From Larix kaempferi (Eukaryota; Streptophyta; Pinopsida; Pinales; Pinaceae), in the NCBI GenBank assembly GCA_027924585.1, contig BSBM01001383.1, positions 1,091,001 through 1,155,000 of the forward strand: a stretch of DNA of 64,000 nt. The letters run 5' to 3'. This document shows positions 33,616 through 46,700 of this stretch, piece by piece. The translations under genes and the position numbers were made by a program. The notes under the pieces were generated by a model, which worked only from the letters and a program-made list of their open reading frames with translations, was not told the DNA's origin and did no database searches. Numbering within the stretch: position 1 is the first letter of the stretch; each line of letters starts with the position of its first letter.

Positions 33616-36600
33616 GTAGCATTTTGAAACAAACAATTTATGTAGTTTATGGAATTTTTCTTTCATATTAAATAAATCTTTGAACAATTTATGAAGTGTA
33701 TAGAATCTTCCTAGACAGTTTTTCATTTTTTTCATTGAGGCTTTTGGTTTAATTAACTTTCATGTTTTCATAAATGAATTAGTATATGTTAATTCTTTAT
33801 TAATTACAGGAAGTGTTTTGATAGAGTGAATTAGCTTACTTTTAAGATAATTACAAGAATTTTTATAGTCATAAATATATAAGAATTAAACTGCATGTTT
33901 TAAGTGTCTTTTTTATATACTTACAATAGATTTAATCACTAACCTTTATCTTAAATTTAATGCTTTATAAGTTTATTTTTATGTTATTATAAATATTTTT
34001 ATTTTCATGTTTGAGTAGATTTAATCACAAACATCTATCTTAAGTTTAATACTTTATAAGTTTATTTTTAATGTTATTAAAAATATTTTTATTTTCATGT
34101 TTGAATAGATCACTTTTGGATATATAAATATTTATCCTAATCTCTCTTTGTTCTATATAATAAAAATTTCTCATATATATAAAATGATAATATTTTTTAT
34201 TCAATATTATAAAAAAATTAAAATAATTGAAATAATATAAATGTTTATAATTATTATTTATTAAATATAAGTAAAAGTTTCTCATCTATGAATAATTTTT
34301 TATGTGAATTCTACTAAAATTATTAAATGATTTAGATGTTTTTATTAAAATTTATTATTGTTGATAGTATAAATTTACAATTTATATTACATTCTATTAA
34401 CATTTTTATCAATTATAAATGTTCAATTTTTATGTTTCAAATTTTTTTGTTTGTTTCATTATAAAATTATTAAACAAGCTATATAAATTATAGTCAATAC
34501 TCTTATCTTGTTATTGAGTATGTTTTATATATGAAAGTAAATATAATATAATATTGTTCTCGATTTCACTTTGTTTGCAAAGTAATTATACATGTTATTC
34601 TTTGTTTATATTTATTTTCTCCACTACTAGATGATGAATAGTCTAAATTAAGAATTGTCATCTTGATATAGTCTTAAAAAAGTTATTGATTGATTTTTTA
34701 ATGGTAAAATACTAAAACTTTATTTTCTCAAAAGTTTATCACCATAACTTCTTTATAACTTTCTTATGTATAATAATATTTAAAATACACAAATTCATAT
34801 AACAGGTAATTATACAATTATATGTGGTTCTACTATTCTCCATAAGAATTATAAAACTTCACACTTCTTACCATAATCATCTTATTTTAGTTATATATAA
34901 TACAATAAATCAATTATATATAAATATAAAAATTAAAATAAAAACAATATTTAAAAATATTTATTTATAATATTTAAAATTCAATAATAGTAATTTATAT
35001 ATAAAATATTATTATATGCTTCCTAAACTTTGATTAAAAAAATATAAATGCTTAATATAATTCCTTTGTATATATCAATTAAAAGATCTCTTTGAGGGAC
35101 ATTCAAACTTACTATTTAGGTCGAATATGGTTTTTGTTGTTAACACTTTGAAATTTATGATGAAATGAAAATTAGAATATGTAGGAACATGAAAGGAGAA
35201 TTATAAAATCAAATCACAAAATATTTTTAAAAAATATTAAAAATAAAAGTAAAATTATATATTATTAAATTTTTTATTTTATAAAATGATATTTTAATAT
35301 ATTTGATAAAACAATTTAGTTATATTATTAAATATATAGTTTTTTTTTTCTAAATTAGAATATTAAAACCAATTTTTTTTTTTATTTTTAATTAATTAAT
35401 GATTGAGAAAAATTATTCTTATCCCACAGATTGAGTTTCACGATTTTAAAATTTTATTTATTATATATTAAAAAATCAAATTTAAGAAATTTTATCACAT
35501 ATAAAAATAATCATTTAAAAATATAAAATTTTAAGGTTTTATTTATTATATATTAAAATAATCAATTTTAGGAAATTTTATCATATAATAAAATAATCAT
35601 TTTTATAAAATTTTAAGGTTTTATTTATTATATATTAAAATAATCAATTTTAGGAAATTTTATCATATAATAAAATAATCATTTTAAAGGTATAAGATTT
35701 TAATAAAATGGTTAAATCATCCAACAATCCTAGTGATGGTGGACCCATGCATCTTATGTAAATGACTACGTAAAAGGAAAAACAATTTAGTTAGATATTA
35801 GGCCGTCTTTAAGCTGAACCGGACTTTAAGTCAATTTTGTAGTTAGAAGAAAAGATGATTTGCAAACCATTCTCCAAGTTCAACTCACTTTGTGTAATGA
35901 CTTGAATTGTCTTTGTTTTTTTTTATAGTTTTTGGATTTTCAATTCAATTTTACACTAGCATATATATTTAACTTGTGGTTAGTAAGCCACCTGTTAAGT
36001 GTTGTTAACAAATTATATGTTAATTGTTCTTTATATATAGTTGTATTTGTAATCACCTGTTGTCTATGCCAAGTAGCTACCTGTTATCACTCACCTTCTT
36101 CTTCTTCTAATTAAAGGGGTTGTCTACCACAAATTACCCCTTATCTGGATGCATGACCTACTAGTTATCCATGCATTAGCTACCGGTTATTTTTTATATA
36201 TTTTTTAATAATTGTTTATTTCGAATTTGGAACACTGCCCATAGAATCAATTTGGATAGTACACTTGTCTCATCCTCTTGCAATATAGGAAAAACATACT
36301 TGCTAAGGTGTGGGATCAACACCAACCAAAACGCCCCATTGTTCCAACGTATTTCTTACTAAATCCGATCAAAATCTTGCTTGAAAATTGCAGTTTGTGC
36401 AATTATGCAATTTCAACAATCACAAATATCTTTCCTAGACTAAATGTCAGGTTTAGAAACTATCCAAATCGTCAAAATCATGATTTGAGCAATGGAAATT
36501 GCACTTATAGTCATTCTTCCCTTGTTGGATTCAGAGAGATATGGGGCGATCTAGTTGTCGCATATACTTCTCCTACTTGGTAGTCCACTCCAAATTCTCA

Positions 36601-36984
36601 AATATAAACACCTATCGATGTAAAAATACTCATGTAATTTGATAGGGGCATATTATAGACATAGATACATGCAATGTGCCACCTTTTACGCCATTTTTTA
36701 AAATTATTATGGAAAAAGTAATAACTATACATGTCAGGTCATTTTTTTTAATTATTATGGAAAAAGTGACAACTATACATGTCATGTAAGTATAAACTTC
36801 CAAATTAATTTACTCGTGATTGTAGCATTATAATTATTAACTAGGATTGTGAGTGGTGGTTATTTATCATAAATGGCTATTGCATAAAAGGTTGTTCAAT
36901 TAGGTTATTACTAGCCCTCCTTATTTAATTACTATATTCATGTGGTTATGTGGTGTGCTAATTGCCAAATATTTTCTTCCAATT
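33616..36984. other. No gene seen; extremely AT-rich
   Basis: Long A/T runs, no ORF with a domain (34046-34285 on the minus strand is compositional). An AT-rich tandem repeat lies at 35450-35695. From 35760 composition becomes more balanced, but I still recognise nothing. A short pair of near-repeats (attattatggaaaaagt...aactatacatgtca) lies at 36704-36785. Confidence 0.5.
35450..35695. repeat. AT-rich tandem repeat, 82-bp period, about three copies
   Basis: aaggttttatttattatata occurs at 35533 and 35615, preceded by a diverged copy from about 35450. Each unit ends with tataaaataatcattt-like sequence. Confidence 0.8.
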
Positions 36985-37200
36985 CATGAGATTCATTAGG
37001 TCCACTCCACCTCACTATCATTGTCGGATTGTTTTCCAAATGGGGATCAACTTTATGGAGTGTCATCCTTCAGCCAACGATAGCCACAAGTACATCGTTG
37101 TATATATCGACTATCTTATGAAGTGGGTCAAAGCCATGCCAAACTTCAACTGCTTAATTCTTTTGAGATTGTTTGCACCATTAAATTTCTTTTCACAAGT
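36985..37200 (+). pseudogene. Ty3/gypsy integrase-core fragment, copy B
   Basis: Same fragment as 16638-16830. Translation gives MGINFMECHPSANDSHKYI and VYIDYLMKWVKAMPNFN. One G is missing from the gggg run relative to copy A, so the upstream part is in another frame. Only the core entry remains. Confidence 0.55.
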
Positions 37201-37235
37201 ACTGTCACATTGTTGTATCTATTTCATGTATGCAG

Positions 37236-38272
37236 CACGGGGGCTTCACTAGAAGGCAATATAATATCACGTTCATTCATATTGCGGTATTAAATATTCA
37301 TGAAAACCTAAAAATTATATTGCTTATATATTAAGGGGCAAAGGGTTTTTTTTATTTAATGTAATAGTACAAAAATACTTTGGGGTCTTTTTTATATGGG
37401 CGGGCTGAAAAATATCCGCCAAATGGAGATGGCAGGATCACGTCCGAATGAGAAATCGGGTTGAGGAAAGGGTCGAGCTTACCAGTACGTAGGGAAATCG
37501 CGTCTTGAGGCATGCTTGAGGACAGGGGTTTCGTGGTGAAGAGGGTTTCCAATCGATCATAGTCAAGAGACAGTGGTCATTGTTACCAATGGCACTCAGC
37601 TAGTTGTTACCAATGGCACTTAGCCAGTTGTTACCAATAGCCTTGGGAGGCTCTAATCCTCCAGGGCATGTTATAGGACCTTGATAGACCTTGGGGGCTT
37701 GAATACCCAACCACTCGTGCCTATTACAGGCCTTGGGAGGTTTATTCAGCCAGGCTAGAGCTTGTTACAGGCCCTGGAGGCTTGGATAGCTAGCCCACAA
37801 CAGGCTTAGTCAATGATTGGGGAACTGCAACATGCAATCTAAATGTTGTACTATGTGCATTGGCTCTAGTGACATACAATAAGTGATCTCCTATCTATTC
37901 ATTAGACCATTAGATGTTGCAAATCATAATGATATGTGGTTGAGTAATTGCATTGTGGATGAAGTAATGTGCATCCACAATATACATCGAAAGAAATACA
38001 CTATGTAGAATGCATGTGGGGTCATAAGAGGGGTATCATATCAATACACTATGTAGAAATATAAATGGGTATAAAAAATGTTAATGAAAAAATTGATACA
38101 TACAATATCTAGTGAAATTAGGGGTTTTTTTAAATTGGGAGGCATATTGAGAGGGGGTTAAAATAAACGATTTTGGAAGGTATTTTCCAATATTTAGTGA
38201 AATTAGGGGTATTGTTTCACATGCCATGAACGAACGTGCTATGATAGCTGTTTATTGAGTGAATCCCCCGTG
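37236..38272. mobile_element. hAT-like non-autonomous DNA transposon, 1037 bp
   Basis: It interrupts sequence shared with block A (filled site near 16890). It is flanked by exact 8-bp duplications, gtatgcag at 37228-37235 and 38273-38280. Ends are inverted repeats: CACGGGGGCTTCACT at the left and, reversed, CACGGGGGATTCACT at the right. Weaker similarity extends to about 50 bp (both sides contain CACGTTC-TTCAT). An 8-bp duplication is the hAT hallmark, but the terminal bases differ from the common CAG/TAG hAT ends. No transposase is encoded; the interior has a three-fold cctt(g)gg-agg motif near 37640-37790. Mobilisation would need an outside transposase. Confidence 0.75.
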
Positions 38273-39973
38273 GTATGCAGGTGTTTCATTCGAGACCGAT
38301 TTTTCTCTCCATTTCAACTAAGCTCATTATTAACCTCTTTAAGTATACTTTTTCAAAATGGCATATAGACATCATAACCATTATGTCTATGATGCATTTA
38401 TTTGTTTGATCCCCCAAAAATGTGCCCCTACGCTCCCCCCACCTTGAAAAGTAACCTCACCCAATCAAGTTGAATTAAGCTCTTTCTTGATAGTAGTGCT
38501 CCACCTCCATGGATAATTTCTGTTTCACTTTAGCATCCTTCCCATGCTTGATGGAAATTCATTATTGCATCAAGGAGGTTCATACACAGTGGTGGTTATT
38601 ATGTCTTAGATCCTTTGAAGACCCCCATACAAGCATGTATCTCAGTTTCAAGACCTCAAGTATGAGCCAACCTTCATTTGAATCCCTACATGTTCGATCA
38701 CCACACCCTTTTGGAGTCTCTTTTGTTGCAGTTCTTTGCTCCCCTAGGTGTCATTGTTGCCCCACAAGATCATCAATTGATGACACTCTTTCTAGTAATT
38801 GCAGCTATCTTAATCCATGTAGAAAGTGGTGTTCAAATGTAGCTTCAATTGCCCATTTCTACTACTATAACTTGATTTGACATCTTCATGAACATGGGGA
38901 TGCTATCCTCATTTGTAAAATACATTATATCTATAGCTATCACCTTGTCTTTGGTTTCCTTGAAAGTGGTCTTGATTGCTTATCCTTGGGAAATCCCACC
39001 TCCTTTATTGTCTCACCCTTCTCTCTTTGGGTTTTTTCTACAAATAATCATTTAGGAAAGAAACACATGATATCTTTCATCCGTATGAAATGCTTCTATC
39101 ATCACACATCTAGAGGCAAAAATTATCACCTTAATTTTTCTCACTCGTGACATTTGGATGACCATACTAGAAACATCATTGAAATTCATATATATATATA
39201 TATATATATTTAAAAGTTACATATATTGAATAATAGTAATTCAATCCATGGCTATTTATTTTCATTTAAGTAAGGATAAGTTCTTAGTTCACTACTTTGA
39301 TATTAGCACATCTTACTCGTATATCACCCACACAAGTCACTTGGAAAATTTTCCAAGATCCATTCAAGTAGTTTGAGGCAAAAAAAAAGTCAATTTTCAA
39401 CAATGCATTAAATACACACACGCCTACTAATTAGATCAAGGTTGATTACTTATCAAAGAGGAACTCTCTCCATACCTACTTGTCATTAGATTGCCTTAAA
39501 TGTTCATCTAACATGTGGAATCTAGCTAATGGATGAAATGGATTCACATTTAAACGAGGTTTCCACATTTGCCTAAAAGGAGCCATTGGTTGGCATTAAG
39601 GAGGAATTTATTGCAAAGTTATGTTAAAGGAATGAGATTGTAGATTTTAACTATTGCTCTCTCATTTCTTCCATTCTTGGAGACTTTCTTGGCTTGTTTC
39701 CATTTCATCAAAAGGAAATTCTACTTTCATTTACCATAATTAGAAATGAGCATTAATTCTCAAGAAGAGCTTTGGAGCCGATATACTAAGGTGATATTTG
39801 TTGTTTATTGATTTTCAGCTCTATATTAATACAAGTATTGTTGCTCCTCCAAATATTCTGAAATTTGAATGCTCTTTGGTTGTTAAATTCAAAGTTTCAT
39901 AATGCTCATGTTCTCTAGCTACTCATATGTTGTTATATTTACTTTTGTAATTATCCCTTATTCTCATTTTTTT

Positions 39974-40084
39974 GTTAGCTTATCAATTCTTTAATATGCT
40001 GATTTTTTTTGTTAGCTTATCAATTCTTTAATATGCTGATTTTTTTTGTTAGCTTATCAATTCTTTAATATGCTGATTTTGTTC
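39974..40084. repeat. Three copies of a 37-bp unit
   Basis: gttagcttatcaattcttta starts copies at 39974, 40011 and 40048. Block A has a single diverged copy near 19680, so the expansion happened after duplication. Confidence 0.9.
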
Positions 40085-41648
40085 ATCAAGGTTATCTCTC
40101 ATTTGAACATAAATGTGTTTTAAACTTTCATTTGTTTCAAAAATATTAATATGAACTATACCGTGTATGGGGGCAAGAACCTCAAAAAATTTCGTATCTG
40201 TTTTTAATTTTTGGAAAATGTTGCAATGATAAACAACAATCTGAAAATAAAATCCATAGATATTATTTTCTATATCAATAATATGGAAAATAAATTCAAC
40301 GTACGGAAAAACGACCGACTCATTTGAGAGCTCGTTTGATGGCCTTCGTGTAAATTTAGAATTTATGCCATAATTGTGTATAAAATAACTACATATTTTG
40401 CTTAGATATGTTGTTAACTTTTTATTTAGTTAAAATATATAGATTGTGAAATGTGCCAGAATTGTGTTGGTGAAACTTCACGATCTTTGACAAAATCAGA
40501 AATAGCACGATCTTTGAATGCAGAAAATAACTGCCCTGAAAATGAGTGGGAAGAACGATGGTCAATGCGAACTTCAGTTTTTATAAGCACATTTTTGAAG
40601 TAGATTCATCTTTTTTTTATTGCGATTTACCAAATTCTGGTCCAATATATTTTAATTATAATCTTTTAATATTATATAAAAATGTTTAGTTTAAATAATT
40701 AAGATATTTAAAATAAATAAATAATTGTTTTTAAGTGGAAATAAGTATAATTATTTATTGTATTAAAGCAACAAAATGTTTTCATTGCATTATTAAAAAA
40801 GTTATCCACTTAAAAAATACAAAGTTAAAATTTACTACCTCTATCGATCTTTAGTCACTTTACTTGTGGCTGTGCTAGTTATAATTGATGATAATCATGA
40901 TTATTGTTGTCTATTAAGATAAATTAAAATGCTTTAATGCATTATTAAAAATGTTGTTCACTTAAAAAAATTCAATTTAGTCCAATATTTACACGAATAT
41001 AAATACTATAAATATAACATTTATATAGAAATATATATATATATATATATATAATTGATGATGATGGTGGTGATTGTTGTTTATTGGTTTATTGGACCTT
41101 AAAAAGTTCAGAAGTTACTTGGTTTTCTGTAAAATTATATTTCTACGGTAGAAAAGTTTTAAGAGAAGGATTCAACTTATAAAAGTAAGGAGTTACTTAG
41201 TTTTATTTAAATTTATATTTTTATGTTCAAAAAGCCTTAAGAGAAGCATTCCTAAATCATCAGAGTTGTGATTAATTTTTTTTTAAGAAGTTCAATATTA
41301 TAACAAATATTTCTTGATTATGTTTTAATGTGAGTAAAACATTTTATGAGAAAGTATTTCTTATCTTCAACTCTATTCCTATCATAAAACTTCCTTCTTA
41401 TTTTAGCTATATTGATTATATAAAATATTTTTATTTGCTAAAAATATCTCTCCATATTTCAAATTCTAATTTTAAACCAATATTATTATTCAATTCTAAT
41501 AAAATTAGAAATAATTACACACTATTAATTAATATTCCTTGATAGACTCGTAATTTTATATATCATAGAATTCAATTATTTTGGTGACGTGAATGAAAGG
41601 ATAGACCTAATTATATTAGTTTTTCCTTGATAAGGAAAAGCGAGGTCC

Positions 41649-41776
41649 GTAGCTTTTATCGTTAATAGTTTCGAATGATAAAAACATTCGTTAATAATGT
41701 TAAATAAAATTGTGTAGCTTTTATCGTTAATAATTTGGAATGATAAAAACAGTCGTTAATAATGTTAAATACAATT
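41649..41776. repeat. 64-bp tandem duplication
   Basis: gtagcttttatcgttaata starts at 41649 and 41713; each unit contains gataaaaac and cgttaataatgtt. Confidence 0.85.
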
Positions 41777-42236
41777 GTGTTATATTTTTTTTAAGTAATT
41801 GATACGATTTATTTTTATATTGTGTATATTTGTAAATGAGAATTATTTAGTTTATATTAGATTTATTATTATTATATATTTAGTTTTAATAGTATTTTAT
41901 ATTGAATTATATTAGAATAATAATGATTATTGTTATTAATATTTATTAAGATTAATTTTGATAAAATTATTTAGTTTATTTTAGAATTTTATTTTTATGT
42001 TTGAAAAGTTTTAATAAAAGTATTCTTAAATTATTATAGTTTTGATGAGTTAAAATGTTTATAAGATTGTCAAATCTTCTAATATAGATGGAGATTAGAC
42101 ATGTAAAAACCTAACCATGTTAAGGGTTGACCATCATGGTTGTAAGTCACAACAAAGTGACAAAAAATAAATTATTAAGAAGATTGGTATTGTAATAAAT
42201 ATTTTGAAATTGCATTTGTAACATACCCCAAACACC

Positions 42237-42324
42237 GATAACAAAAACCATCTGAAGGAGATCGCTGCCGCTAGGGTTCTGCCGCTATTGGTCTGCCGCT
42301 CTCTGGTTCGCGACTGCAGCCGCC
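42237..42324 (+). promoter_or_regulatory. LINE-2 5' leader with 14-bp triplicated motif
   Basis: GC-rich leader up to the ORF1 ATG (gccgccATGG, a strong start context). ctgccgct recurs at 42265, 42279 and 42293, exactly 14 bp apart. As L1 promoters are internal, this leader is the likely promoter (inference). Confidence 0.5.
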
Positions 42325-43702
42325 ATGGCTGTGCCTGGGGGAGGGTCCCCCCCTCCCTCCCCTTCCATCTCTGCGGAAGATGCCTTCAAGCATCTTACTA
42401 ACCCGCGTGGTAAGAAACTGTTGACAAATGAGATTCCCAAATTCATCAAAAAATTGGACGAGATACCTGAGATCGAACTCCCACCGGAAAACGCCATTAA
42501 AACTGCTCTCACCCTCTCATCTCGTGGACTGGTAGGCCAATTCATGGGTCTGTGGCCAACGGCGAGAACTACAAATGATTGGATACAAAGGAATTGGAGG
42601 CCTCATCTGAAACATAGCGTCACGTGCTATCCAGTAGGAAGAGGATTCTACATCTTTGAATTCATCTCAAAAGAAGACAGAGACCTAATCTTCAGAAATG
42701 GCCCTTATTTCATGGGGGCTCAAGGACTCTACCTCAACAGATGGACCCCGGATTTTGATCCAAGCATTGACGTTCCAAAGGAGGGTACCGGTCTGGGTAA
42801 GGCTTCCAAACCTGCCTGCACACTGCTGGAACCCTGATTCGCTGGAAAAGATTGGAAACCGCCTGGGAAGATACATAGATAAGGCTGACCCAAAGGGGCA
42901 ATACTCGTGTGCTCGAATCTGTGTGGAGGTTGACCTAGAAGCAGGTCTACCAGAAGCAATCAAACTATCGATCGGCCCCTGGAGTCATTATCAAAAACTG
43001 GATTATGAGCAACTGCCGTTCAAGTGCAGACTTTGCCATGAGCATGGCCACTTTCAAAGATCTTGTCCAAAAGCCCAGTCTCAGGAGGAGAATGAGGGTT
43101 GGCAGCAGGTCAAGAAAACCAAAACATCAGCCAAGATTCCTGAAAAAAGATCCATGAATACCGGACAAAATCCACCGACAAAAGATCCCCTCAAATTCAA
43201 AGAGACAGAAAAGGGGAAAAAAGCAGCTGATCAGACCAATGCTCCCACTTCGAGCAAGGTAAACCACTCTCAGGACTCAGATATAGAAATAATCGGCCTG
43301 GTCAATACAAATGCTAACCATGAAGATAGCCTTGAAGCTGGAGAAATCCCCCAAGGGTATAACGTGGAAAAACCATCCCAAGATCTAACAGACAATCAAT
43401 CTCCGAATTCTCCGAAACTCCTATCTGATCCAAAGACCCCAAAAGATCTGGATCATGAACCTGCCATACTGGATTCTGAATCAGGGGGGTGCACAGATGA
43501 AGAGGCTTCAGACTCTAGCAGCTCTCATGCTACCCCCAATCAGCCTGCCAAAGCTCTAGGTCGCAAATCCAAAAAAAAACACAGGGAAGAGAAAGCCATT
43601 CAAGATATAAACAAAGGAGCACAGCAAACCATCGATTCAATGATTACCAGATCAAAGCAAGGCAAGGGCCGCAAAAGGGCCCCCACTCCCAAGAAAGTTT
43701 AA
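42325..43702 (+). CDS. LINE-2 ORF1: DUF4283 / CCHC RNA-binding protein with one frameshift
   Basis: The first frame runs from 42325 to 42837 and the second from 42698 to 43702; the sense passes from one to the other near 42783-42785 (a GGG run with one base too many). The N-terminal part has the DUF4283 domain (LVGQFMGLWPTART, RDLIFRNGPYFMGAQG). After the shift come VPVWVRLPNLPAHCW and the zinc knuckle CRLCHEHGHFQRSC, then a long hydrophilic Ser/Asp/Glu/Lys tail ending in a basic TRSKQGKGRKRAPTPKKV, a likely nuclear signal. It would coat LINE RNA. The stop TAA (43700-43702) is followed with no gap by the ORF2 ATG. A real frameshift or a base-call error would both explain the break. Confidence 0.82.
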
Positions 43703-46700
43703 ATGCGACTCGCCTCCTGGAATTGCAGAGGTCTAGGCTCCAAAGCTAAGCAAGATGCTATGAAGGACATTATCAAAATCAACACGCCTGACATCCTCTT
43801 AATCCAGGAGACGAAATTGGAGGACTTAAGCCTCCATCAAGCTGCCCTTAAATTCTGGAAGAAGGGTCCTGGAAAAGCTATCAGCTCAAGAGGAGCATCG
43901 GGAGGAATTGCCACACTATGGGACGAGACCAAGTTCATCCTCATCACTGATCACTGCAGCACGCACTGGATCTACACCAAACTTCAGCATATAGACTCTG
44001 GAATACAAGTAAGTCTGTTCAATCTCTATGTTCCCAATCTGGCCCCTGACAAAGCTCAATGCTGGGAGTCATTGGATTCCTATTTATCCATGCATGAACC
44101 AAATAATATTATCCTAGCAGGAGATCTTAATGTAACCCTGTCTGCTGACGAAAAGAAAGGAGGCTCCCCAATAAGAGACCAATCCAGAGAATGGGTTGAG
44201 GATCTTATTATGGGATGGGACCTCTTAGATATCAAACCGTTGATAGGAAATTTCACCTGGACCAACAAAAGAATCGGCCCGGGTCACATAGCGGCTAGGC
44301 TTGACAGATTCCTAGTCCACTCCGACTTCCTAATGATCGGACTGTTAGCAACCTCCAAAATTCTCCCTAACTGCATCTCGGATCACAAACCAATCCTGCT
44401 GGAGTTATCTTCTAAAACTAATCTGGGCCCTATCCCCTTCCGGTTTATCCCTCTTTGGCTTCATCATGAGAACTTCCATCTTGTCGTCCGCAACTCTTGG
44501 TCAGTCCCTATCCCTGGTTCTCCTTCCTATTCTTGGGAACAGAAAATCAAAAGACTGAAATCGGACCTTAAAGCCTGGGAAAAGAGTATCACCTCTCCTA
44601 CCACTCGCAGAATTGACTCCCAAAAAGTTCTGGAAGACCTTCAACTCTCCCTGGAATCAATCAATCCCACCCCTCAGACCCATGTCGCTGAAACGGATCT
44701 TCAAAAACACTTCTTCCAAGCTTGCAAGGTAGAAGAAGAATATTGGCGTCAAAAATCTAGGAGCCTATGGCTGGAATGTGGTGACAAAAACACCTCATTC
44801 TTCCACAAACAAGCGGAGGCCAAAAATAACTATAAAGCAGTCAAAGAGATCAACTATCAAGGAACCATCTACAATAACTTCAAAGATATCAAAAAAGCCG
44901 CCTTCAATACCTTCAAAGATCTCTTCTCAGCTCCTATTGAACAACCCCCGAATCCCCTTGATTACCCTTTTGACACCATCCCAACCCTGGTCCAAAATTC
45001 TGACAACATCTTCCTCACTGCGCCCATTTCCATGAAAGAACTAAAATTAGCCCTCTTCAGAATGAAACCTGACAGCGCACCAGGCCCGGATGGCTTCACT
45101 GCCAGATTCTACATCAACTGCTGGGACCTGATTAAATTGGATCTCCTGAGAATGGTGAGACATTCGCAAAAAACCAATAAATTAGGGGGAAGCACGAACT
45201 CTGCCTTCCTAACGCTGATTCCAAAAGAAAAAGGGGCCATTCATTTTTCCAGATTCAGGCCTATCTCCCTCTGCAATATGAGCTACAAAATTGTAACCAA
45301 AATCATTGCTAACAGGCTCAAAAAAGTCCTGCCTCGTATAATTCCTGAAAACCAAGGAGGCTTCATAAAAGGCCGACAGATCCAAGACAATATTTTGCTG
45401 GTCCAAGAGGCCATACACTCCAGCCATCTCTCAAAAGAAGGAGGCATGGTGATCAAGCTTGATTTAGCAAACGCCTTCGACAGAGTCAACCATAATTTCC
45501 TGCTCCTGGTCATGAAGAAACTTGGGTTCTCAGATTCCTTTGCAAATTGGATCCAAGGCTGTATAAGCTCCCCTTGGATAGCTCCTCTGGTCAATGGCCG
45601 CCCCACTGATTTCTTTCAAGCCTCCCGGGGCCTTAGACAAGGCTGCCCTCTATCCCCTTTGCTCTATGCAATCCAAGCCTCGGTCCTAAGCTTCCAACTG
45701 ATTAAAGCCCAGCAGTTGAATGTGCTCCCAGGTCTCCATTTGGCAACTAATGTAAACAAAATCAACCATGCTCAATTTGCAGATGACACTCTATTGATGG
45801 GTGTAGCTAGTACCCATGTAGCAAGAAGATTCAAACATGAGCTGGATACCTACAGACAGATCTCTGGCAGTAAGATCAACTTCCAAAAAAGCAAGATTTA
45901 TGGCTGGAATTGCACCACTAGAGAACTGGGGGATATAGCTCGAATCTTAGAAATGGAAGCAGTACATGAATGGGATTCCATCACCTATCTAGGGGTTCCA
46001 ATTGCTAAAGGAACCCCCAAAGCAAGCCAATGGAATCCTATTCTGGACAAAATTAAGAATCGAATTCAAAACTGGGGCTCTAACTGGCTAAATCAGGCCG
46101 GAAAGACGGTCCTTTTAAAATCGGTCCTGATGAGCATTCCGATTTATCAATCTTCCATCCTCCTCGCCCCTTCTCTGATCATTGGGAAAATGGAGAAACT
46201 AATCAGGAAATTCCTATGGGAAGGAGGAAAAGGAAACAAAAACAGACTCCATCTGGTAGGATGGGACAAAATTCAAAAGCCCTACAGGGAAGGAGGACTT
46301 CATTTCAGAAGTATGGCTAGACAAAATATGGCCATGGGAGCTAAAATTCTCTGGAAACTAGTGTCAGGCCGAGAGACTTGGAGCAAAAAAGTCTTAAGGA
46401 AAAAATACTTCCCTGGCTCTAGATTAAACTGTCTCGATAAGCCTTCTCAAAGAAAGAAAGGATCCCCTATTTTCACACTCTGCAACAAGGTTCGGGATCA
46501 TTTTGCCAGCCTCCTTTTCTGGATCCCTGGTAATGGGAAAAAGATAAACATCTGGAAGGACTCTATTATGGGAGACCAACCCATAGGTGAAGCAAATGAT
46601 ATTGGAAATCTGAAATATTGGATGCAGCACAGAAACATAGCTACTCTTTGGGACATATCCAGTTGGGAGGAAGAAGGGGAAAAAAATTGGATTGACTGGA

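Larger units (their letters stand above)
36985..42216 (+). repeat. Duplicated block B (partner of 16638-21400)
   Basis: Collinear with block A in the same orientation, interrupted by the hAT-like element (37236-38272) and lacking about 1.07 kb near 38510. B-specific changes include a three-copy 37-bp expansion at 39974-40084 and TA microsatellites at 39189-39209 and 41030-41054. No working gene is visible. The block is cut at 42216 by the LTR-like insertion. Confidence 0.7.

Noticed and set aside
34046-34285. 79-residue minus-strand ORF in AT-rich DNA
   Set aside because: Asn/Tyr/Phe/Lys composition expected from A/T-rich sequence; no motif.
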